From contig MPUH01000581.1 in NCBI GenBank assembly GCA_001970955.1, forward strand, positions 1 through 44,744: a stretch of DNA of 44,744 nt, read 5' to 3'. The first letter of the stretch is position 1, and every line of letters begins with the position of its first letter. The translations under genes and the position numbers were made by a program. This document shows positions 31,201 through 36,660 of the stretch, piece by piece. The stretch comes from Stentor coeruleus (Eukaryota > Ciliophora > Heterotrichea > Heterotrichida > Stentoridae). The notes beneath the pieces were generated by a model that ran no database searches, was not told where the DNA came from, and saw only the letters and a program-made list of their open reading frames with translations.

Positions 31201-31847
31201 ATATTGATTTTTGGAACCTCAACATCTTTTTTACTAGGCTCATCCCAAGCTCCTTTAAACACTTTCTTTTCTTCATCATAAACGCTTATAATCACTGGGC
31301 GCCAATAATACATTTCTGAATCATTCAAACTTTGCTGTAAGGATAAACCTGGGATATGTTCGAATTTCCCATCAGACATCCCTAGTTGTATCCATTCTTC
31401 AGGGTTTCTAACATTAAAGTCGCTATTATCAAAAGGCTCTAAAGGTAACCAGGCTTCAATTGGTTTTGTATATTCAATTCCTTGTTCTTTTAAAAGATCT
31501 TCTATACGTAAAGAAGCAAATAATTTTTTTTGACGGTCTATGACGACCTTACGAGGTGTACGTCCTGGGATTGGGGCAAAAGGTTCAAAGACTTTTGGAT
31601 CCACATCAGCAACACCTATACGTTTTTTGGAATAAATTCCTGAACTTGGCTCTCCAACTGAACTCCCATCGTTGATTTGGCTTTCCTTACGTTTGGAAAT
31701 CCCGCGAACACGTGGCAGTTTCTGCATTGGATGAGTTGTAACTTTTGATTGTGGTCCTGTTGCTGCAGATGGCTGCAGCTCAGCTGTCTCTTCAGGTGCG
31801 AGGACTTCGGAGTATATTCCTCTTTGTTTCCGATACGTACCTTCCAT
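19224..31847 (-). CDS. Axonemal dynein heavy chain, DNAH1-like inner-arm type
   Basis: 4207 residues as given, about 4137 after removing a false 70-residue repeat. The uninterrupted frame covers a complete dynein motor. Tail and linker occupy about 1-1400; the tail has LFLAEDPYVFAKRV and NMIKYNFFIDNMPTEE, which recall DNAH1. AAA1 has GPAGTGKTE (about 1467) and WACFDEFNRI; AAA2 GPTGGGKTS (about 1752); AAA3 GPTGTGKS (about 2104); AAA4 GVGGSGRQS (about 2452). The stalk coiled coil and microtubule-binding tip span about 2700-3070 (tip: GKIDDYWEPAKNELLKNPKQ). AAA5/6 follow, and the C-terminal domain ends TLSTTGHSTNFVLFVELISK. The AAA1 P-loop is intact, so the motor should be active. Length and tail fit single-headed inner-arm dyneins rather than outer-arm chains (about 4500). 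No intron is needed. It begins 74 nt downstream of the stop of the kinase-zinc-finger gene. Confidence 0.96.
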   Translation of the reverse strand: MEGTYRKQRGIYSEVLAPEETAELQPSAATGPQSKVTTHPMQKLPRVRGISKRKESQINDGSSVGEPSSGIYSKKRIGVADVDPKVFEPFAPIPGRTPRKVVIDRQKKLFASLRIEDLLKEQGIEYTKPIEAWLPLEPFDNSDFNVRNPEEWIQLGMSDGKFEHIPGLSLQQSLNDSEMYYWRPVIISVYDEEKKVFKGAWDEPSKKDVEVPKINMLFLAEDPYVFAKRVAEAHRQRQIAENMIKYNFFIDNMPTEEIHTLDSDQKIRLVTKATNVKYMNKSINPENSPLVYEVCLDFARTMNRIIFEKHSNDRELIELVKKSSPHSTEVPEYGMVQIPRHEFPEQFSNFCFNSLYIKEEVILSLDKIKEQCILAADKEIFNTNFVKTMRLEEFRQIESGAISQVALYLTSWKDHIQGIIQNSFQGVGKGWFNLHETAKETYEFGKLKKYLTMVKIMMQDTLFTMTHRSLHKFVEMIGRYIPSTVKISTPKEVTNEFELTSEQILVDPEHAKNNPPIPLIAIDILKGGKMFIYSTEPQQVIEKTKQVFEEGLNKIKDIPTMEEVVMEHLFKKQGGKTPLKVPVIPVEQPMAPKEDEKKGGKLPDENTWVWDLRERIVSIMRGAIQPLYEYIKVYDQYEDLMMLNAESFLKQFNEDEGEEVTVDQLKDEITKHQEMEKKILEEIPETIRVSCFEVHCKEVRNTLSGKHVSFVKHLIEMIAQKARDATVKMLEEFRKMHREISKPPKDIEELTEIKDYISRVPVEIEKMKQEIEQNMSTFGILEKFQYRFTNDDMNKKWDLFGFPKKTAELNSTKNEELDKLKVGFQEAMSHDQEEFKEAIEDLENIVKTFVGYTDINTYKETAEMVDRVNKRLEECTNMAKTFNHREYLFGIENTDYSQVHQCAKEFKPYSDLWTTIANWYAKHNHWMNGEWETVSGREIEDTVESSSKTITQVLRHLRNREINSVIPVAEKIKADVDYFKQYVKLAVALRKPGMRDRHWDQVTNKVGFEVRPHEGFTLTTVINMGLKKYEDFCDEVGERAYKEYQIETKLNEMEAAWEKIDFEVLPAKNTDTFILGGLDKIQNLLDEHTVISQAMQFSAFKKPFEDRIEDWVSTLMRVLDILDQWSKCQVNWMYLQPIFDSKDIMKQLPNESKKFRSVDGTWRHTMSQVKANPNVIKTCKNEGRLEALREANRNLEAVQKELNNYLETKRAAFARFYFLSNDDLLSILSETKDPSRVQPHLRKVFENMNSLEFHDDLTIHSMYSCEMEQVAFVRPLNPKDKNVEFWMSDLEDMMKESVRHVLKSSIDDYKVKIRNDWVLLHPGQCVLNGSQVHWTQEVEEAIIKGLQGVKEFHMSLEAMLMETVKLVRGNITTQQSITLGALIVIDVHAKDVVHRLIENKVTTIDDFDWIAQLRYYWEEDNCFVKCVQTRFPYGYEYLGNTPRLVITPLTDKCYMTLMGALNLGLGGAPAGPAGTGKTESVKDLSKALAKQVVVFNCSEDMDYIMVAKFFKGLASSGAWACFDEFNRIQIEVLSVIAQQLQTLLEKKRKGEIEFDFEGSTIRMQSTFSVFITMNPGYAGRTELPDNLKALFRPVAMMVPDYAMIGEIMLYSFGFTKARDLAKKMVDTFKLSSEQLSSQDHYDYGMRAVRSVINAAGLIKRAEPDLDEQQLLLRALRDVNVPKFLKDDLPLFEYIIIDLFPGVEKPNINRKPLDQSIIETCEKLNLQPEQSFIDKIYQLYDTTKVRHGLMIVGPTGGGKTSNYEVLSKAISALKHLDAFDDVFAHVLNPKSITMGQLYGKFDELTHEWTDGILADLIRKCVRDQHNPPFSNKHWVMFDGPVDALWIENMNTVLDDNKKLCLNSGEIIPLSAHMTMMFEVEDLAVASPATVSRCGMVYMEPISLGLPPLIVSWLKTLPPKVQDHEGIVKKLSSYFEIYAYNLIKFLRKNLIEPVTSQDNNLCQSICRIINCFLVKYNDNELKVVSPEEVEELEEMIENIFIYAVIWCVGVTTNSDGRKKFDRALRDILNTRNLKPEFPTSGSVYDWSFDDVNKAYMPWTDTIPLYEVDSHLQFNEIVVPTMDSIRTKFLYKLLLTNRYHVLSPGPTGTGKSVNSSSLLTTEMPENYTSIFLTFSAQTSANQTQDLLDSKFQRRSNKIYGPPPGKYSVIFVDDLNMPKKEKYGAQPPLELLRQWMDHRGWYDRKEKIKKDIVDIVYLSAMGPPGGGRSVITNRLVRHFNLITYTILEETDITMIYTKILTAVLRTYQEPVRNSVSQLVLASISLYNFVEKTLLPTPDRSHYTFNLRDMAHVFEGVCSSDPRVLMDYLTIVRLWCHENLRVFGDRLINNDDTTLLMSALRERVKEIFKLDPKEVFARERLIFGNFLNPNLPEDQRVYEEVKDMNELMRIVMEYLEGYNDRYTKKQMKLVMFLDACCHVAKICRIIRQPMGNALLLGVGGSGRQSISKLASFILECELKQIEITKSYNMAQWRDDLKNALKFAGMKNERVIFLLVDTQIIDEQMLEDVNNVLNSGDVPNLYKQDDMEDITSVGKPECQRKGIQLSEMNIMGQYILRVKKNIHVILAMSPIGEAFRSRLRMFPSLINCCTIDWFSDWPEEALISVARGQLTEEDLGIESSLESLVQFFKLVHKSVEETSVKFLNELRRHVYVTPTSYLELLRCFKNLLLEKRNQLQVQKSRFSGGVERLIKAAAEVEQMKMELTKMKPELAEAQVQSEKMMEHIVVDKAEAEETQKHVAKDEAEAQEKADEVERLQSQAQSELXEVEQMKMELTKMKPELAEAQVQSEKMMEHIVVDKAEAEETQKHVAKDEAEAQEKADEVERLQSQAQSELDEALPLLEKALESVKLLKRDHIVEVKSFTAPSDGVVMTMEAVCLFFGIKPVKKNDPNKIGGKIDDYWEPAKNELLKNPKQLLEDLINYKRDGITEDLIERITPKVQNERFRPDVIRASSVACEAMCKWVHAMYNFYHVNKQVEPLRKQVAQLNAELEISRSKLREAKAKLKAVTDKIEALERDYENCIQRQEFLKEKINDCEIKLERAEKLIGGLGGEQVRWSREAEHLTERIIKLPGDCALSAGMVAYAGAFTGTYRQALEIRWRKSLEDYRVNLTKGVTMRGTLGDPVQMQQWKVAGLPSDAVSIENGIIIEKARRWSLMIDPQNQANSFIKKLGKEHEEGIEFCKASDGNIIRNLGTAIMNGKWFLIENVGEELDPALEPVLLQQVIKEGAGFTIRIGDKNVEYNRSFRFFMTTTLPNPHYSPETCVKVTLLNFAITPEGLEEQMLATVVAKENPKLEETKSLLIAQNAKAQRNLKEIEDTILEQISSSEENILENQELINTLAASKQTSTNIMAKVEEAKQTEKEIDAARESYRPVAFRASLLFFCIVNLSNVDPMYQYSLQWFTRLFELGIDNAPNSGGLEERLTSLNEYFTYSLYQNVCRSLFEKHKLLFSFILTMKILEGYKQIDMNEWRYMLTGPQGTFTIPPNPTTWLNDNTWKSMYEEVQGLEKLEHFHGFERFFLTNVDLFRNMFDSLNAHEEPLPTEWESKLNEFERLLVIKAIRPDKVIPGIQTWVIAKLGRKFIIPPTFDLSIIYQDSGVTTPLICVLSAGSDPISAILRFAEEKGMTKKLNSCSLGQGQGEKARRFIDEAKGRGEWVLLQNCHLAASWMPSLERIVEEFDDSIHRDFRLWLTSMPAKEFPVSVLQNGIKMTIEPPQGLRSNLLLSYSTIDDKDLDDCNKIDAFKTLFFGFCFFHAIVQDRRKFGPIGWNIQYEFTNEDLGVTLKQLKIFLNQDTPLIPYKVLNILGAEVNYGGRVTDDKDVRLINTILRNYICPQIFDESYKFSTSGKYFSPPPGKKDDYVRYIESLDLNPEPEAFGLHDNAEITTAQNETRKVLETILLMQPRTGATGGKSREEIIRDIAKNLENSMPIKFALDDVAVKYPPDYEESMNTVLFQEVIKYQRLLVRMELTLAQVQKALVGRIVMSEELELVAKALYDNQVPESWSDVGFLSLKPLSSWFQELQERIKFMNDWIRKGTPDIFWISGFFFPQAFITGTLQNFARKHKIPIDHLSFHFDVLDNKNVEDIRTKPEDGCYIWGLWLEGARWDKIEHCLSWSFPKDLYTQMPIMHFIPKEHRKVPETGVYFCPVYKVLSRRGTLSTTGHSTNFVLFVELISKISQDIWIRAGVALFLSLRS
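23308..23725. repeat. 208-nt direct duplication around a single N inside the dynein stalk
   Basis: 208 nt at 23308-23515 recur at 23518-23725, with N at 23516. The offset is 210, so the reading frame survives and the predicted stalk gains exactly 70 residues (EVEQMKMELTKMKPELAEAQ onward occurs twice). The two copies differ at two sites, both synonymous. Other dyneins carry this segment once. As at 3380 and 10250, an unmerged contig overlap, perhaps between alleles, is the simplest reading. Confidence 0.88.
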
Positions 31848-31921
31848 ATTATTAACCGTACAAAGTTTTTAAGAAGGAATTCCTATTATATGAAAGATAG
31901 AATGAAAATATTAAGAAATGA

Positions 31922-34810
31922 TTAGGGTAGGTTAGATGATTGATAGAGATAAGAACAGTTAAGATGGGATTTTTCTGAGAGAGTGCTTTGACAGATTAGG
32001 CAGATTGTGATTTCTAGGGTTGGACAGAAGAAAGTGAAGTTATGAGGGAGTTTAGAGTGGATTATTTGACATTTAGTGCAAAAAGCTTCGGTTTTGGTGT
32101 CTGAGAAAATACATGGACCTTGATGATCGAATGCTTTACATATTACGCATAGTCTTATTCTATCTTTTTCACAAACATAAGAGTTCTTCTGCACATCATA
32201 ATAATTATTACATACCATGCAACGCATTTCCTTTGCAGGCTGATGTTTTGCTGCCTCATCAACTACCTCAAATTCAAAACAATACTTGCAGTTACTTTCT
32301 AGCATTTGGCATTTATCGCAATTCAAATGATTACAAAACTTCACTTGATTATACGAAAACTGATTCTTACACTTGCTACAATACAATTTAAAAAATATCT
32401 TATCTATATGATTCTTGCATTCACTTATATGTGATTGGAAATTAAAACAATAAGCATGTAAATAATCTGAACAAATATCACATTGAATAAGATTATTTGG
32501 TTTTTTGCATATATGGCAAATAGGTTGATAATTATCCCCAAATCCTTTTGACCCTAGAGTTTTTGATAAAGTTGTGTTGATTTCAGTACATGTGTCACAA
32601 TTTATGCTTTGTCTACATTTTAAACAATAAGTATGATTGCATGCTTTTATATCTTTTATATCAATATTAGTATAACAACTAGTACAAGGTAAGGTTATTG
32701 TATTAATATTAAATGTTGGAGGGCAGAGAATGCATTTTTTATTGTAAAGACTCATACAAAATGGATGAGCTTTAGAACAACATAGTTCGCATTGAATAAG
32801 GTTATCAGATTTATGGCAAAATTGACAAAGGTTAGTATTTATTGACTTGGGAATTTCTGGTGCGGGTGGGATTTTTACAGGGTTATAATTGAAATCAGAA
32901 GATTTTCTCTGAGGTTCTAAATTAGATGATGGGTCAGACATGTATGAATTTTGTTTTAATTCTATAGAACTTTTTTTCCCTGGGATTTCGAATTGTGGCT
33001 TTGGGAATGGTGCTGGGGCTGGGAATTTATTATGAATAGGATAGTTTTCGTTTTTTTCATTAGAATCTATGATAATCGGATTATTGTTTGGGTTAAATAT
33101 TAGGTTTTTATTATCATGGATTTCATAACTTTGGGTATTAAAAGATTCTTTTTTTGGTAATATTGGCTCATTTGGTGGATTGTTATTATATAGCAAAGAG
33201 GGGTTTTCATTTAATCTTAGGTTATTTTTTTTCATATCAGGGAATTCCTGAGTTTTTGCATATGGTAGTGGCGTGCTTAGGTTTTGTGGTATCAGGCCTG
33301 AGATTTCAGGTAGTATATTTTTGTTTAATGAAGTTGAAAAATCATCACTTTTAACGACAGGAGCAGTTGTATATAAATTATTAACTGATGTTTGTTGTAA
33401 AGGTTGTGGGTGTATAAAATATTGAGAAGAAGTTATATTTTTTACAATATTAGATTCTAGTTTTTGAGGAGGAGTTATGTTTGTTACAATATTAGGTTCT
33501 AGTTTTGGAGGAGGATTTATGTTTGTTATAATATTAGGGTCTAGTTTTGGAGGAGGAGTCATATTAATTGGAATAATGGGTTCTAGTTTAGGTGGAGGGA
33601 GGATATTCATTGGAATAACAGGTCCTAATTTAGAAGGAGCTACGTTCATTGAAATCACAGGATCTAGTTTAGGAGGAGCTGCGTTTATTGGAAAAACTGA
33701 TTCTGGCCTAGGATATGGGACTACGTTCATTGGAAAAGCTGGGTTTGATTGGATGACTAATTCTGGTTTAATTGGGGGTAAATTCATAGGAAAACCAAGT
33801 TCTTGTTTAGGATTAGAAGGAATATTCATAGAAAAAGATGGAATTGGTTTAGGTGTTGAAGGTATGTTTATAGAAGAAGCAGGCTCTAATATAGGAGTAA
33901 AACTCTTTGGGGGATTTATCTCTGTATTAGTAATAACACCTACATTCAAAGGTAAAAAAGGATCCAATTTCGGAGGAGGCATGTATTTTACACTAATCTC
34001 ATTGCTAAAATACTCATAAAGCTCTATAAAATCCATCCTTTCATCTGGGTTTTTTTTTATCATCCTTTCAAGTAACCCTTTAAACATTGAATTTGCAATC
34101 CCATTAATCCTTTTATTAATATTAACATCAATCATTAACGGGTCTGAAAATTCTCTAACATTTTTCATTGAAATCATATACAAAAAAGTCAAACCTAAAG
34201 ACCATACATCTGATTTTATTGAATTATATACCACCCTTGGACCAACATTTCCTTTTTGAAACTCAGAAAAATTATACCTTACTTCAGGGCTCATATAATG
34301 CATACTCCCAATTATAGTTTGTTTTTCATATAATTGTGAATTACATGATCCTAAATCCCCTATTATCAAATTGTTGTTATCGTCTATAAATATATTCTCT
34401 GGTTTGATATCTCTATGTGAAATTTGGTTTTCTTGTAAATGTTTAAACCCTTCAAGGAGGAATTTTATATGGTTTTCTAGTTCTTTTTCATCAAATTTTG
34501 ATAGAGATTTTTCCCTTTTTTCAAGATCTCTACCAAGGTCTCCTTTTTCATAGTATTTTGTTACTATGCAGATTTTCTCTATTTCCCTTCCGGTTCCTAA
34601 AAAGATATAATCTAGCATTTTGACAAAATGAGGAGAGTTCCGAAGGGAATGAAGATTATTGATTTCTTTTGTCAGATATGTAGCGTCTTCAATATCGTTA
34701 ACATTAAGGATTTTTAAGCAGCATATAGAATTGTTCTCAGTGTTTATGTTTTTAGTAACTTCGACAGAGCCTGTTCTATAGATGACTTTGATTTGCTTGA
34801 ATTTATCCAT
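31922..34810 (-). CDS. Protein kinase fused to proline-rich repeats and PHD/RING/B-box-like zinc fingers
   Basis: 962 residues. The kinase domain (about 8-270) keeps the key residues: Lys33 (CLKIL), SHRDIKPENIF (131-141), GDLGS in place of DFG (151-155), YMSPEV (172-177) and SDVWSLG (200-206). The Gly loop (YRTGSVEV) is weak, but activity is likely. Residues about 277-470 are a proline-rich array with a degenerate unit near PPPKLEPxIxxNI. From about 661 there are zinc modules: a PHD-like finger (CQFCHKSDNLIQCELCCSKA) and a RING-like one (CTSCYTNIDIKDIKACNHTY). The same pair then repeats from about 763 (CHICKKPNNLIQCDICSDYL, then CSKCKNQFSYNQVKFCNHLN). A final cluster from about 865 has a B-box-like order (FCTKCQIIHSK, FFCPTLEITICLICQ). 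Combining a live kinase with a duplicated PHD-RING pair is not a plan I know from textbook families. A ubiquitin-ligase role is inference. Confidence 0.88.
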   Translation of the reverse strand: MDKFKQIKVIYRTGSVEVTKNINTENNSICCLKILNVNDIEDATYLTKEINNLHSLRNSPHFVKMLDYIFLGTGREIEKICIVTKYYEKGDLGRDLEKREKSLSKFDEKELENHIKFLLEGFKHLQENQISHRDIKPENIFIDDNNNLIIGDLGSCNSQLYEKQTIIGSMHYMSPEVRYNFSEFQKGNVGPRVVYNSIKSDVWSLGLTFLYMISMKNVREFSDPLMIDVNINKRINGIANSMFKGLLERMIKKNPDERMDFIELYEYFSNEISVKYMPPPKLDPFLPLNVGVITNTEINPPKSFTPILEPASSINIPSTPKPIPSFSMNIPSNPKQELGFPMNLPPIKPELVIQSNPAFPMNVVPYPRPESVFPINAAPPKLDPVISMNVAPSKLGPVIPMNILPPPKLEPIIPINMTPPPKLDPNIITNINPPPKLEPNIVTNITPPQKLESNIVKNITSSQYFIHPQPLQQTSVNNLYTTAPVVKSDDFSTSLNKNILPEISGLIPQNLSTPLPYAKTQEFPDMKKNNLRLNENPSLLYNNNPPNEPILPKKESFNTQSYEIHDNKNLIFNPNNNPIIIDSNEKNENYPIHNKFPAPAPFPKPQFEIPGKKSSIELKQNSYMSDPSSNLEPQRKSSDFNYNPVKIPPAPEIPKSINTNLCQFCHKSDNLIQCELCCSKAHPFCMSLYNKKCILCPPTFNINTITLPCTSCYTNIDIKDIKACNHTYCLKCRQSINCDTCTEINTTLSKTLGSKGFGDNYQPICHICKKPNNLIQCDICSDYLHAYCFNFQSHISECKNHIDKIFFKLYCSKCKNQFSYNQVKFCNHLNCDKCQMLESNCKYCFEFEVVDEAAKHQPAKEMRCMVCNNYYDVQKNSYVCEKDRIRLCVICKAFDHQGPCIFSDTKTEAFCTKCQIIHSKLPHNFTFFCPTLEITICLICQSTLSEKSHLNCSYLYQSSNLP
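33400..33985 (-). repeat. Degenerate proline-rich coding repeat
   Basis: Inside the kinase-zinc-finger gene, units of roughly 15-17 codons with the theme P-P-P-K-L-x-P-x-I-x-x-N-I repeat about ten times and are best kept at the 3' end (PPPKLDPNIITNINPPPKLE). The opposite strand shows a Gly-rich 180-codon frame that is only its mirror. Confidence 0.8.
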
Positions 34811-35324
34811 TATATTTATCTATATTTTGATATGTACTTCTTGAATATAGATAAAAAAGATAAAAGTTAATTGTGATGACTGGTGTGAGGAAAGTAGATT
34901 TTAGTTAGTTTTTTTTTGAAGTTGGTAGTTGCTAGGTTTTATAGTGTGATACCAAAATACTAAAGGTTAAAATTAGAATAATTTGAAGTACTAAAATAAA
35001 TTATTATTCATTTGTTGAATAACTATATCTTTTTCTAAGATCTTATGATAAGTATATATATATAAAGAATCTTTTTATTACATAAAAAGAAATTTTAAAG
35101 AAAAATTTGCTAGGAATGATTTTAATATTTAAATCACAAATAAATTAGATACTATAAGAAACATACCAAAAATCAATAAAATTTTCAATATTGCATTGAT
35201 TAATTTATAGCTCCTGGACTTTTTTAGATAATTTCAATGTAAATTTGATTCAAAATATATCAATTTCATTATAAGCAATAAAGTATTTTCAGAGTTTTAC
35301 ATTCGATAAATAAAGTGCATACAA
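34811..35324. other. Intergenic spacer, AT-rich
   Basis: 514 nt between the CXC-protein gene and the kinase gene, both on the minus strand. Very AT-rich, including an alternating TA run near 35055. No coding frame and no repeat of note. The kinase-gene promoter should be near its left end. Confidence 0.5.
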
Positions 35325-35957
35325 TTAGGTTAATCCATTAAAAGTTAAAAGAATTTTGGCAAAATAACTTTCTTCAATGTTCCCAGTAGCCTTAACCTCA
35401 TGATTTATTTCAGTAGAACTCTCACATTTTTCTTCAGCAAATACATTCTGAATTATACTAAAACTCTGATTAAAATACTCTGTATAGCTTTTCAAAATCT
35501 CATTATTCTGAGGATAGCTTATACAATCTTTTTTTTCATCTAGAGTCGTATTTTTACTATATAAAATATACCATTTTAAACAATTGCAAGTTTCAGTGCA
35601 TGCTATTCCTGCATTGTAGCATTCACAATACTTTTGAATACATTTAGTTCTTTTACAATTGCATCCTTTAATAAGAGATTTTTGATTATTTTTAAATTTG
35701 CGTTGGTCTTTAGGCATTTTTCTACGAAAAGCAGAAGAATCTCTTTTTGTAATTGATTTGATTTTAGATTTACGTATTGCCTATATATAAACAACCTCAT
35801 ACTCTGGGATATTATGACAGTTATTGCAGTCACAATTTTTACAGTAATCTTTAGAAGAAAAGCATTGACAATAAAGTTTTAGGCACTTTGAATATTTGCA
35901 GTTGCAAGCCTTTGTTTGAGTTGTTGGAAGGTCATTTGATTGGCTTTCGTTATTCAT
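35325..35957 (-). CDS. CXC/CRC-domain DNA-binding protein (LIN54/tesmin/TSO1 type)
   Basis: Exons 35957-35796 and 35780-35325 encode 205 residues. The CRC domain has two Cys-rich CXC motifs: [18 protein letters not shown] (about 16-33) and [20 protein letters not shown] (about 92-111), each followed by its closing Cys group ([17 protein letters not shown]). The linker between them, restored only by splicing, contains AIRKS and RDSSAFRRK, matching the conserved link of the family (ending NPxAFxPK in animals). These proteins bind TTYGAA-like CHR elements; LIN54 does so in the DREAM/MuvB cell-cycle complex. At 205 residues it is much shorter than LIN54 and little more than the DNA-binding domain. 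Upstream codons are open to a TTG at 35999, but the first ATG is at 35957. Confidence 0.92.
35781..35795 (-). other. 15-nt intron in the CXC-protein gene
   Basis: On the minus strand: GTTGTTTATATATAG. It has an in-frame TAG if kept. Removal joins the two CXC motifs with the expected linker. It departs from the GTAA start of the other four introns but keeps A at position 10. Confidence 0.92.
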
Positions 35958-36660
35958 TATATTACAAATGCTATTTTTTTTATTTTGGAAAAAAGACAAC
36001 TTGTATTAAATTTAAGACATTTGTATATTTTTTTAAAGACTATTGATGATAATTTTGTTATGTAGTTAAAAAAATTGGTTTGTGTATATCTAAGTGATTT
36101 TATATGAAAAAAAAAATCTTGATTTTTACTTTAGTATTCAATTTTAAAAACGAATAATTCGCATGCAAATTTATAGGAAATATACTATATAAGTACTTTA
36201 GTTTTAAGATTTATTATTTATTTTGGTATTCATATTGATGAATACTATTATAAAATTCTTTATATAAATTTAAAACAATTTTTAGCATAATCGCTAAGTT
36301 TTAAAGTGTTGCATCTTAAATGGTTTTAATTCACATACAATTTATAAAGTAAGTATAAAACGAAAATATTGAATTAAGTCTTTTAGTCTAAAATATAAAA
36401 TCAAATTTATCCTAATAAAGCTAAATATCATCATAAGATAAATCATTAGCCTAACCTAACATTACATAATGATATAAACTTTCTGTATTTTATCAAAAAG
36501 CTAAGACAAAGACCATAAACTAAATATCAGAAATAATCTTAGATAATAAACATTTAATATCCAATTTCTTATAATAATTCTAAAATATTTCCCCATATAT
36601 ACACAACATATTAGCATAATTTCAAAATAATTTCCTAATTTAATAATAACTACTTCCTAA
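35958..36660. other. Long AT-rich intergenic region
   Basis: 703 nt, the largest internal gene-free stretch, between UTP20 and the CXC gene (both minus strand). Runs of A/T throughout, with a change to C/A-rich + strand after about 36400. No open frame with coding character, no repeat and no RNA gene that I can recognise. Confidence 0.5.

Noticed and set aside
33477..34019. 180-codon + strand Gly/Phe-rich frame
   Set aside because: It is the mirror of the proline-rich coding repeat of the kinase gene on the minus strand.
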